Part shown: piece after piece, positions 50,674-61,413 of the stretch
Layout of the letters: each line of letters begins with the position of its first letter
Position numbering within the stretch: the stretch's first letter is position 1
Assembly (NCBI RefSeq): GCF_020283565.1
Contig: NC_060059.1
Location: 503,501-567,500 of the forward strand
Direction: 5' to 3'
Length of the DNA: 64,000 bases
From: Trifolium pratense
Lineage: Eukaryota; Streptophyta; Magnoliopsida; Fabales; Fabaceae
Translations under genes and position numbers: made by a program
Notes under the pieces: generated by a model
Database searches by the model: none
The model's input: only the letters and a program-made list of their open reading frames with translations
What the model was told of the DNA's origin: nothing

Positions 50674-52692
50674 CTAGCCATTTACAATACCGATACCAAA
50701 ATCACCACCTCCTTTAATTGAAACGACGGGAGCACGTGGATTATATGAATCCAGATACAAAACTATAACCGTGATGTCATCATGGAAATGTCTCCGTATT
50801 CCACGATCAATCTTTTTCAAGTCCGAGTATCTCATTTCTCTTTTCTTTGCAGCTTCACAAAGTGCTGTTTTTATCAGTTTCTTCGCTACTCCCTGCATAA
50901 TACACATTGCAGTGAACATTGAGTATAGCAGATAAGAAGAGGCTTTTCTGAGAACTGACGAAAAAGAAAAGAAAAAAATTAACTAAATTAGAATCATACA
51001 TTGCGTGGACTGCTTTGGACAATGTCAACGACTTCTTGATTGCTCAAATGCTCCCATAATCCATCTGATGCAAATATAACAAATTGATCACTAGGTTGTA
51101 GTTTCTGTACTTGTACTGTTGGTTCGGCTTTAAGGATGGGCTTCTCAAAGGGTTCTGCCAGCCGAAACTTTGCCAACAGTGGTGCTTGGTTAAATTCTTT
51201 TCTCTTTAGATAAGCGTCGCCAATGGATCTTGAAATCTACAATGTAAATAAACAATCTAAACAACACAACTCTATGATTTTCAAAGACATTCATGAACAC
51301 ACCTCCAACATGAACTCATAATTAGGAATTATAGTTTTCGAAAAACACTAACACGGGCATTGAACGTGTGTGCTTGTGCCTTTGCATGAAAAGAGAAAAA
51401 TGAAACATGAGAAAAAGCTTCTAAAATCATCACCTGAATGAGACCCTTCACGCGCCAGACCGTGTGCTTCATCAGTACGATCTGTGGATCATCAGGATGC
51501 AATGAGCGTAGCTCCTCTCTGACAGATTCTCGGCTAGCATTGTGCTCATATGATAGTTGAACCGCTTTAATCTCTTTTGTAGCCTCATCCAGTCTGCCTA
51601 ACACTGCTCGAGAGTCTCCTGCATTTGCAGTATAGAGCTCTCCGTTATATATTACGCCTACCAAACAGCAAGATCCAACCGACGCTAGCTGTGGTTTGTG
51701 TTGCCATTGCTTCTTTACCACAGCAAGAAATTCTTCTTCTGTTGCCAAAAATGCTTTCGTGATAACATCTGCTGACATTCCCTGGTTTTCTGAAGTGAAC
51801 TCTGCATTTAGATCAGAGAAGAATTCAGAAAACATATCAACCAAGTAAAGGAATAAAAAGCAAATAAGCAGATGAAGGAATAAAAGTAATCTGAAATTTA
51901 TCAATCATTTACGTCACTATACTCGGGCTATAATTTGAGCGAGCAGGTTTTATAGATAAAATAAATGTTCTATAAAGTCGTGGTCTATTGGTCACCACGA
52001 GCAAGTGCCACACAGTGACAGTTTGGAAACAAATTTTATAACCAATGATCAAATTATTTGATCACAAAATCAGTCCATCCCGTTGAAATTAGTTATACCA
52101 TCCACATATAATTGCATAAAGATAAAAGACGAAAACAATCAACATTGACACAAACTGTGCATTTTAGAAACACGGCACCATGAATATATGTCTGTCTATA
52201 AAAGAAAAGAGCCATCAAGCTGCCTAAAATAAAAATTCTGCCCTCGAAGATGTGAAATAAAACCAAATAGCAAATTTAAATGTATGCAAATGCCATGTGA
52301 TTTCAAAAGTTAATTCCAAAAATATAAAATAAAGTGGCAGGGTGAAGACAGAAAAAGAAAAACATACTCTTGATATGTTTAAATAGGCGTTCATTGACAA
52401 ACCGGGCTGTTTCTGGACCTCCATGGCCATCATATACACCAACAAAAGTACCTCGAGGACTTCCTTCAATCAAGCTCATGGGTCCTGATTCAATTTGACT
52501 ATGATCCTCCAACAAATTGTTTGCTTGAACAACAGCCATTGAGAATTCACCATTCGCGTGTCTTCCGGAATCTTTATACCACAACAAACCATCGGAACGT
52601 CCACTTGCATCGCCATATCTACTAGAATTTTCGCCCACAATAGATGGCCTCCAACAGGGTGACACAATTCGCCTAAATGTAGCCGATACCAT
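50674..52692 (-). CDS. Protein phosphatase 2C, clade D
   Basis: Mg/Mn-dependent Ser/Thr phosphatase. Clade D members dephosphorylate plasma-membrane H+-ATPases and are inhibited by SAUR proteins, so a role in cell expansion is likely by family. Four exons: 52368-52692, 51434-51801, 51000-51236, 50674-50892; joined length 382 residues, usual for the clade. Metal-binding and core motifs are present: [20 protein letters not shown], a later [17 protein letters not shown], the junction [40 protein letters not shown] and [15 protein letters not shown]. The start [17 protein letters not shown] is clade-typical. The leader is spliced: donor after 53198, acceptor before 52730, and carries a start-stop upstream ORF (ATGTAA, 52701-52696). 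Its position next to GSTL fits Arabidopsis At3g55050 (PP2C.D4), but the member is inferred mainly from synteny. Confidence 0.93.
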
Positions 52693-53430
52693 GCCTTACA
52701 TAACCTTACCACCCACACAACTGAGCAACAAATATATCATATAATAAAAGTCAATTACAAATACAAAAAATGACCTAGTTTTTTTTTTTTTTTTTTGCTA
52801 TCTACACCATCTACGTTACTGATCCCAAGTCACTATCACTAGCTCCCGAAATCAAATGCCTACTAATGAATATTGACACCATAATAATATGTAAAAGTGG
52901 AAACCATCAAAGACCTTGTTGTTATTTCCAACAATGTCCAAAACCTGCACAAGGATTTCAGATCAAAATCAATACATATACATATACACACACCCCATCA
53001 TTAATTATCAATCAAATAATTCCAAATTGGGGGTTGCATCAATCAACAAACAAGTAGCATCAACATTTATTATCACAAAACAATCATATTCAAAAAAAGG
53101 CACATCTTGAAATTGTTCAAACAAGAAAACAATAAAGACAAGTAAAAAGAAAAACCCATATATTAAAAGTTGAAAAGATTGTTTTTTTCCATCATACCTT
53201 AGATAAAAGATGTTGAAAAAATGATTAAGGTTTGGACAGAGAGTTTTGATGGAAAAGTGATGAGAAAGATGAAAACTTGATTTGTAGATTTGAAAGGGTT
53301 GTGATTTTCTCTTTCCTAATTCTTTGTGAATTTTGTGCCCATAAAAAGCAATTAAGAAAACACAACAAAAACAAAAAATGACTCGGTTTGGTTTGGTTTG
53401 GTTTGGTGGTGGTGGAATTTACCAAAGGGC
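52693..53430 (-). promoter_or_regulatory. Spliced 5' leader of the PP2C gene with a start-stop uORF
   Basis: On the minus strand, ATCTAAG then GTATGATGG at 53198/53197 is a good donor and TTGTTGCTCAG at 52731 a good acceptor, implying a leader intron of about 467 bp. The second leader exon contains ATG directly followed by TAA (52701-52696), three bases before the main ATG. A GGTTT tandem run is at about 53385-53405. Confidence 0.5.
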
Positions 53431-54399
53431 TTTTGGGTTTGATCGGTTTTTTTTCTTTCTATTTTTTAATGCCTTTGTGGGGTTTTGACTTTGACCTTTA
53501 ACCAACCACCATTTTTTCCTACTTTTTCTCCTCTTTCTATTCTCTTCTTAATTTAGTATAATATTGAATTGAAAGTTTGAAACCTTCTTCTATTCATACA
53601 ATGTAACTAACCCTATCTATTTTTCAAACATTTCAATCTCCATTTGCACTTTCTATTTTTGAAGATATCTTGAACCATAACACTCTACTTTCTATTTTTG
53701 AATGACGAGAATTTACTAATATTTAACAACTCTTGATCATGTGCGATAAATCAAATTTATTTAAATCGTTCCAGGTCTTGTTTTGAAATTTAACATAGAT
53801 GAATTTGTTTTAATTTCTTATTCTTTGAATTACCCAATTTGGGTTATGTAATATTTTTTATAAAATAAAAATTTCAAACATAAGTTCTCAATTGACCATA
53901 GACTTTATTATAATAGTAGAAGTGAAGTGAATATTCAAAAGTTATGATCAAACAACACTAGGTCATTTTGTATTACTTTTTATTTTTAAAACTATTTCAT
54001 TTATTAAAAAATTGGAATATTGTCAAAAAAAATTGGAATATATTATTGTTTTTTGTAATATCACAAAATTATTATAGACCAAAAGGGTGTAATCTATTAC
54101 TAATATGCATGCGGTTACTAATTCTTGAATCAACCACTCAATACTCATGTATGAGAGGGTAAAGTTGGAAATAAAAAAAATCCACAAAAAAAAAAAAGTA
54201 TTCTCTTTATTACATGTATAGATTTAAAAAAAAAAGAAAAAAAGAAGACCATTTTCAGGCCACATGCCAGAAACTGTCCCAAAAAAGGAGCATCACGACA
54301 ATTTTTTTGAAAGAGGGACATTGTTGTAATAAGTTTTTGAATTTAAGTTTTGTCATGTCAAGAAAGTGGGGTGATGCGGCGGAAAACATGGTTGGTATT
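53431..54399. other. AT-rich spacer upstream of the PP2C gene
   Basis: No gene or transposon with clear ends is recognised. Several homopolymer A runs and short unsupported ORFs are present. It ends at the hAT element's target-site duplication. Confidence 0.4.
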
Positions 54400-55049
54400 C
54401 AGCAGCGGACCTAGGGGTGGGCTGAGGTGGGCCGCGGCCCACCCCCACCCTCAAAAAATAATTTTTTTTATATGTAGGGTATTAATTTAAATGTATTATT
54501 AATGATTTTAAGTCACCCGGTATATATATGTATAAATATTAATATAAATATTAATTTAGAGTATATTATTGATGATTATAAGTAATTCGGTACACATATT
54601 AGTTCAAGTATTAGTGTAAATGTTAGTTCATAATTAATTGAATTTATAATAATAGATAAAATTAGCAGTTGAACTAGCGTATATAAATATGAAATGGCAT
54701 AAAAAATATGTTTAATTAATATTAAATTTTTCAAGTCCCATATTTTCACATTTGTTGCAATTTTAGTCATATCTCAATATTTTTTTATTACTTTTTTGCT
54801 GTAAAATTAGCGAATTTTAATGGGAAAAAATTGTGAATTTTGGTCTCAAATTTGATATTTCATCTTTAGATTCAATGTTGGAGACAATAAATCACCTTTA
54901 TAGCCAAAAATCACAATTTTTAGAGTAAAAATATAGTTTGTTGGTACCAAAATAGTAACATGTGAAAATAGAAGAGCAAAAAATTCAATTTGAAAATAGA
55001 TTGACTATTTTTCGGCCCACCCACGATATTTTTTCTAGTTCCGCCACTG
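54400..55049. mobile_element. Non-autonomous hAT-type transposon with perfect 8-bp target-site duplication
   Basis: 650 bp flanked by TTGGTATT on both sides (54392-54399 and 55050-55057). Left end CAGCAGCGGACCTAG and the complement of the right end CAGTGGCGGAACTAG agree at 12 of 15 positions. An 8-bp duplication and CAG...GCGGA ends fit the hAT superfamily. The interior has complementary GGGTGGGC/GCCCACCC blocks near both ends and no transposase. Confidence 0.85.
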
Positions 55050-55842
55050 TTGGTATTGATTGACAGTGTAAAATTATTTTACACCGTCGGTGCATATCAA
55101 TTAAATCCAAATTTTTTAGGGACATTTTAAAAAAATCACTTAAGACAGTATTATAACTTGCCAAAAGTGGAAATTTAATGTTACAATTTAATTAGTTCCC
55201 ACAGGTAATATGAATGAATTTTATGTATAAATCCAATTATATTTCGTTGTATAAATAGCACAATTAAAGGTCTGTGAAGATTTATTTTATACTATTGTTA
55301 CATTATTATTTGCATACAAAAATTATTACATGATTATTCAAATTTTATACAAAATACATTTTCCTAAAAAATAGTTGATGATTGCTTCAAAAAAAAAAGT
55401 AGTTGATCCAGTTAAATTTGAAAATTCTTATATTCAAATTTAAATTAAGTGAAAAATGTTATACCATCATCAAATATCATGTAACATCAAGATGATAGTA
55501 ATACAGAATAACATAAAATAATTAAACTAAATTATAAAGTCAGTCACTTGTTCCACTTGCCTAACACAAGAAACTATGAAATTTGAAAAGCGGTAAATAA
55601 ATTTTAACCAAAACATCTTGCTTGCTTTGCCTTCAGGACTCGAGTAAGATGCAATTCACAATGGCCGTTAACATATAAGAAATATGCAACATTGATGCAA
55701 ACAATAAACAATATCAAAATCGATCTTTCCATTTCCGACCCAGTGTACTTGGTATCTGAAGGAACCACATTTCCTCTGCTCCTTCTTCGTTTTTATCCAT
55801 TCCTTTCCATGTCTACTCTTATTATATTTCTGTTTCAACACC
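55050..55842. other. Spacer and NAR1 3' flank
   Basis: Immediately right of the hAT duplication is a small inverted repeat (GACAGTGTAAAATTATTTTA then CACCGTC, about 55062-55088), which resembles the end of another legume MITE. The rest is AT-rich and includes the probable NAR1 3' UTR near 55620-55842. Confidence 0.4.
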
Positions 55843-58800
55843 TCACCAATTTTGTAACTCAGAAGTGATGCTTTTCTGAACAAGATGATATTGTGTATGC
55901 ATGTATCTCCTAGCTTTCTCAGAACCGGGCTGCCCGAGCCACTTGTTATATAAACTTTTAATAATGGGATTGTCGAATGGATCAAGTGCCAAAACCTATC
56001 ATATACAGAAACATAATCATTTCTGGTTTAAGATTATAAACCTATGAAAAAAAGAAGAAAATAAAACTTCAAGAACTAGCTCATCTTCAATAATACTTAC
56101 ATTTTCCATGTAAACTGATTCTAATAACTGACTCAGTTCTTTAGCAGATTGACCTGAAATTGGTTTGATTTGACCTCCCCCATTTAAGCAACCTGCTTCA
56201 ATGAACATTGTGTAAAAAGATAATATTGAAAACACTAAAAAAACCAATAAATTAATGCAATTCCAGATAGTCGAGGGAGTTATAAGGATGTCTTCGTGGC
56301 TGAGGGTGGATGTGTTAGGGAGTGGAGATGAAGAGGGTCAGGGTTTGATTCCCACCCTCAGCGAAAACTAACTATACTAATATTGGCTGTTTCAAAACAA
56401 AACAAAAAATTCAGATAGTCGAGAAATATGGTACCTGAAGGGCATGCCATGATTTCCAGGAAATGATAATCAGATTTCCTTGTTTTCATTTTTTGTACAA
56501 TTTTTTGCAAGTTTGAAAAACCATAACATAGAGCAAATTTCAACACTGTTTCTCCATCAATCTGCACAGACAAAATGAATTAGAACAGTATCCAAGAGTA
56601 ATACTCAACTCCATGAAATAGGAAGTAATCAATCTTTGAAGAAAATAAAACACACACAAGAAAGCAAGCCCTTAAATTTATCTTCATTACAACAAACAAA
56701 GATTGTAGGTGAGAGGAATAATCATGTACTAGTATTTGTGTCAAAATAATAAATCAAAAGAAATATAGTGATGAACTTTAAAACAGATTGCCCCTGTAAA
56801 CTTTGCTGAAAATTGAAATGGTTTTTCATAAGTTGATAAAATCTTTATATAGTTAAATACACCCGAAGTTGATAGCAACCTTAATAACATACATGGTTAT
56901 TCAAATGGCTCTTCAGTTTGTTATTATACGTAACATAAATACCATATCTTTATATAATTTCAAATGTCTTAGGAGCTGTCGATCTGATAACAACCTTCCT
57001 CACAAGCATTATACGGAGTATACATACATATAGATAGAAGTTTGTAAGAACTTGCCTCCAGTGTAACTTCTTGATAATCTGGATTTTTAATCTTTCTAAA
57101 GTTCAAAGGGCCGTCAATATGTCTTCCAAAAAGTGTTTTAGCAGCATACCGGAATACTGTTTCTGCGTAACCACCAGAACTTCCACGGACCCCATAGAGG
57201 CGTCCTTCTTCATCAATATTAGATAGTCTGCAAGCACCTCAGTGCATGAGAACGTCGTTGTTTGACCTTGACAATCACAAGAACTTAAGCATAGAAAGCA
57301 ATTGTAATAAGTTTCTTACAGTTTATCCAGAGGAGCCTCTTCTAAGCTTTTAAAATCAACTTCTTTTAACTGAAAGATTGAACCCAAACATGACTTAATA
57401 TACACATCATCAAGTAAAAGAGTTCAATAAAAAAGAATGTATGCATGAAAATTTCTGACCTGAATCAATTCCATAATCTCTCCAGTTGTCAATACGGAAT
57501 CTACCTCTGAAATCATGTTAACTTCACCTTCACGCCCTTCATCATCAAAATGGGACTCTAATTGGAAAACAAAGTTGTCTCTAGAAGCTTCCAGCTTTTT
57601 ATCATAACAAGGCATCACAGTGACATGGTATACTTCTTCTGGCCTGTTGAAACAATTACTCAAGCATATATATATCACTCTAGGAATTTCATTCAGCATT
57701 CCAAATCTAATAGATTAGGTGACACCCACAACTTCGAGTTATTATTTGGAATTAAATTCAAACCTGAGTTCCATATCTTGGCATAGATAGCACTTTATGA
57801 TAGTTCCAATTGTTTGTTGGGGACTCTTCACTGATGAAATGTAAGGTAGAAGAACAGATCCATGACTCTTTTCAGCATAGCAGATCAAACCTGGGCATGC
57901 TGATGTAATCATTGGCAGGCTTGTCTTACTCCTCTCATCATCATCTACCGATTGATTTTGTTTATACCTTGTGATGAATTCCACACAAGATTCAACCAGG
58001 GTCAAGTCTCTACTGCAACTTGTATCAAAAACAGCCCTCACACCCAAGGATTTGAAAAATCTTGTCAGCTTTTTGAAAACCTGAAATCTCACAAGTTTGA
58101 AAATTTCAACAAAGAAGCTTCTTATAAGAAAAAGTGTAAAAGAAAGAGCAAAGTGTGACCTGAAGAGGAGAAATGCAAAAATGGGCTGCAATAGAAGCCC
58201 TTGATTGTGGAGAAACAGACACAATCACTGTCTTTCCTTCATTAATATTGGACAGAAACTCATCCAAACCTTGGTTCTTCAGCATAACTGTCTCCGCTGA
58301 TGTCACACATCCACTGCATAACCAAACAAACAAAAAAATTGATCACTTGCAAGTATTTTCAAAGACCTATTGGCCCCAACCAATCGTTAGTTGGTTCGAT
58401 GGTGATTGGTGCTGAACTTGATAGGAAGGACCACGGTTCGATCCCCCAACTGCGACCGGAGGGGGCGGGGACCAGTTGATGTCAGAACTGACCCGAACCA
58501 GATTAAACCGGTGGTGAAAGAAAAAAAAAAACTATTGGCCCCACCCAAACATACTTAATAGCAGTACAAAAGTGGAGTGAGGGGCAAGTAATTACCTGCA
58601 TGCCAAACAATCCTTGAGCGAAATTTTAACAGGTTCTTCGGACTTCCCTTCATGCCTGACCTTCAATTAACAAAAAAGTTTCATTGGGATTCACAAACAA
58701 ACTAGCATCAAGCATGGAATAAAATAAAATTGATTTTGTTAAATAAATACGTACCTCGACCTTATTGGATTTTTTCAACATTCCATTGAGGGAAACTGTG

Positions 58801-58871
58801 CACGCTTGTGACGGCCGAATGAAATCGTCCAAATCTCCAATTTGAAGCGCTGGAGAGAATTTATCAGACAT
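55843..58871 (-). CDS. NAR1: Cytosolic Fe-S cluster assembly factor NAR1 ([FeFe]-hydrogenase-like)
   Basis: Links the early and late steps of the cytosolic iron-sulfur assembly pathway. Ten exons: 58755-58871, 58596-58660, 58160-58313, 57764-58080, 57460-57643, 57320-57369, 57056-57227, 56435-56561, 56101-56192, 55843-55995; joined length 476 residues, usual for the family. The start at 58871 ([20 protein letters not shown]) is chosen because family proteins begin there; an in-frame upstream Met at 58901 adds ten residues. N-terminal [4Fe-4S] ligands are Cys24, Cys57, Cys60 and Cys63 (QAC, and KDCLACSGC). H-cluster-like cysteines are in [35 protein letters not shown] and [18 protein letters not shown]. 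The protein ends in Trp (ELQNW), the conserved CIA-targeting type of C-terminus. The intron after the exon ending at 57056 has a GC donor. Two introns hold SINEs. It corresponds to Arabidopsis GOLLUM/NAR1 (At4g16440). Confidence 0.95.
56276..56409 (+). mobile_element. tRNA-derived SINE with target-site duplication, in a NAR1 intron
   Basis: TTCCAGATAGTCGAG (56261-56275) at the left and TTCAGATAGTCGAG (56410-56423) at the right are near-identical direct repeats. The element has a pol III-like A box (GTGGCTGAGGGTGG) and B box (GGGTTTGATTCCC), and ends in an A-rich CAAAACAAAACAAAAAA tail. Intron between exons 56435-56561 and 56101-56192, opposite to the gene. Confidence 0.75.
58383..58531 (+). 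mobile_element. tRNA-derived SINE with 15-bp target-site duplication, in a NAR1 intron
   Basis: CTATTGGCCCCAACC (58368-58382) and CTATTGGCCCCACCC (58532-58546) flank about 149 bp. It contains GGTTCGATGGTGATTGG (A-box region) and CACGGTTCGATCCCCC (B box) and ends in an 11-A tail. Intron between exons 58596-58660 and 58160-58313, opposite to the gene. Confidence 0.85.
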
Positions 58872-58936
58872 CTCTGGAGTGGAGGCACAAGTGCTCAACA
58901 ATTTCTTTACCTAGTCAATAGTATCAACAGTATTTA

Positions 58937-59845
58937 GGGTCTGTTTGGTTCAAAATAGGGGGAGGGGAGGTGAGGTATTTTTATAGAGGGGAGGGGAGGG
59001 AAGGGGAGGGGAGGGAAATTTTTTAATTACATATGTGTTTGGTTCAAAAGAGGGGAGAGGAGGGGAGGTGAGGTATTTTAATTAAATATATGTTTGGTTC
59101 ACAAGGGAGGGGAGGTATTTTAAAAGCAATATACTTTTTTACCCTTAAAATCTTATAAAACTCATATTTTTAAAACTAATATCTCTTTGATCAATACAGA
59201 CACACATATATTATTAGTAATTTGCTTGCTTAAGGAAGACAGTCTCCCATTTGCTATCTCCTTGCCTCAAGGATCTTATCATCGTTCCATCCAATCCCTT
59301 CTTTCTTTTTAACATAAACGCAAGTGATTATGTATGTACAGGATCTTTTTAACATAAACGCAAATTTGAGTAATATGTATGTACAGGAAAACGTCATATA
59401 TATAAACGCAAGTGATTATAAAAAACATGATACATATATGCATATATACAAACAGATATATAAACGCAAGTGATTATAAAAAAAAAAATACATACTTGAT
59501 GAGCAGCAACGGCACCATATAGAAACAGAGGTAGACAAGGAGTACATACAATACAAAGTACAGACAACAAAGACCTAATAATAAAAATAGTAATAAGGAT
59601 AATATTGGAATTCTAAAATATATTAAGGATAATTTTGTCAGTTTAATAAACTTTAAAAAAGCTTCCCTCCCCTCCCCTCCAAATCCCCCCAATTTGGGGG
59701 GAAGCAAAAATTGAGTAATGAGGGATTCTGCTCACCTCCCCTCCCCTCGTATCCCCTCCTAAAAATTGAACCAAACACAAAAAAATTAAAATATTACCTC
59801 CCCTCCCCTCCCCTCCCCTCCAAAACCCCCGAACCAAACTGACCC
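58937..59845. mobile_element. Inverted-repeat transposon rich in GGGGA/TCCCC tracts, directly upstream of NAR1
   Basis: Ends GGGTCTGTTTGGTTC and GAACCAAACTGACCC are inverted repeats (14 of 15 pairs). About 100 bp inside each end lie arrays of GAGGGGAGGGGAGGGAAGGG and their complements (about 58960-59110 and 59655-59825). The 0.5-kb middle is AT-rich and contains a direct repeat of TTTTTAACATAAACGCAA. No transposase. The target-site duplication is not clear (TTA at the left, TAA at the right), so the superfamily is open. The nearest end is 65 bp from the NAR1 start codon. Confidence 0.7.
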
Positions 59846-61413
59846 TAATACGTATTTTATTCCCCAATTATTGTATTTTAATTTCACATAAATATCTCAA
59901 CAAATAATTGTTATTCGAACGGATTTCTTTCTTTCTATTTGATAATATATCTCTTAACAAACTATTAGCCAAAAAAATCAATATCTCAACAAGGCACAAG
60001 CTAAATATATTGCATTGATTTAGTCAAAAAAAAAATATTGCATTGATAATTGTCACTAAATATTTTATTTACTTTATTTTTTAATTATTATTTTTATTTA
60101 AGAAATAAATAAAAAGATTTAAGTAATAAATAAAAAATTAGATATGGTTTGATAATAAATGTCATGTCATCAAAATTAAAGGACAAATAAAAAAAGAAAC
60201 CAAATGTTTGAATTTTTCAAAATAGGGAAACCAAAATTGTGCAAAAATAAAATAAATAATGGGACCAAAATTGCTCATTTTTCAAAATAGGAGTATCAAA
60301 ATTGCCCAAAATAAAATAGGGAGATCAAAATTACAAATTTTAAAAAATAGGAGGACAAGACTGCATTTATATATATTAGATGTGTACTGTGTACTTGTTT
60401 GGGTTTCATTTTAAAAATCGATTCTACTTGAAGCTACTTGTTCTTGCGTGTGATAAATTCGGGATACTTGGTCAAAAATTCTATGTAGAAAGTGATGCTT
60501 TTTACCTAAGGCCCCTAGACAACATATATCGCGGTTATTCCGCTTAATAGGCGAGGAGCGATTAGCTCCACTTCACCTCCTTGACTTGACATGTTCCCAT
60601 GTGGTATATTATTCCGGACATATCCTCTTCTACGTGACTCGGTCCGTGATATCCTATTAACCCATATTAGAATCATTTAGGATTATTGGGCTTCTCTCGT
60701 ATGAGGGCGAATCTAGCCCAACCAATTTTCTGAGTCTCGCCCAGTCCACAGCCCCCAAAAGCACTAGACTCATATTGAGACATGGTGCTTTTGGTGAGGC
60801 GAGCTAACAACTGTTCCATGATGCCGCGACTTTTCGACTTCCATGATTCTCACCTTTGGCGTTATGGATATAAACTTTGGTCTTCGACGAGCAACTGTCT
60901 TTTACTCGTAATGTGTGTTAATGTCACTTGTCTTCCAGTGATGGATCTGCATGATAGCTGGAAAAGTAATCATTCAAAGAGCTTGCTGACACCCAATTCC
61001 TTGCCCTTGGTTATACTTCAAATCTGTATACCCGCCATTTAATAGGCACCCACAATGGAAGGACTCTGCCCATATGTCATGCCATCGTCAACAAAAATAT
61101 TATAGTACTGTCAAACCAATACGATAGAACCTAGAAAGCATGGGTTGCCTTGACTTTAAGCTTTCACTCGCAAAACATTTTTCACAATATGACATTTAAT
61201 TGGGTGCTTTTTCTATGGGCTAATATTATCCACACACTAAGATAAAATTCTCAAGAAAAATTTGAGGAAAAAGCTCACATAAAACACTAAATCATATCAT
61301 GATAAATAATCTTACATAAAATTTGGCTCATTCAATCATCACCGAAGGCAGAAAATTTAAAATACACAATAAAATACATAGGCAGAATGTGGTTATACAG
61401 GAACTATTTGTCC
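59846..61413. other. Spacer between NAR1 and TON1, possible LTR-element remnant
   Basis: 59850-60400 is AT-rich. About 60480-61060 is notably less AT-rich and lacks gene domains (for example GAGGCGAGCTAACAACTG); it could be an old LTR-retrotransposon piece but I see no ends or protein. The frame at 60782-61042 has no recognisable domain. 61200-61413 is likely the TON1 3' flank. Confidence 0.35.

Noticed and set aside
58872..58901. Upstream in-frame Met of NAR1
   Set aside because: Would add ten residues not seen in the family; the start at 58871 fits the conserved N-terminus.
59474..59867. Minus-strand frames rich in Gly/Arg
   Set aside because: They translate the TCCCC/GGGGA arrays of the transposon upstream of NAR1.
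60782..61042. 86-codon plus frame in the NAR1-TON1 spacer
   Set aside because: No domain recognised; may be part of an old retroelement but not supportable as a gene.
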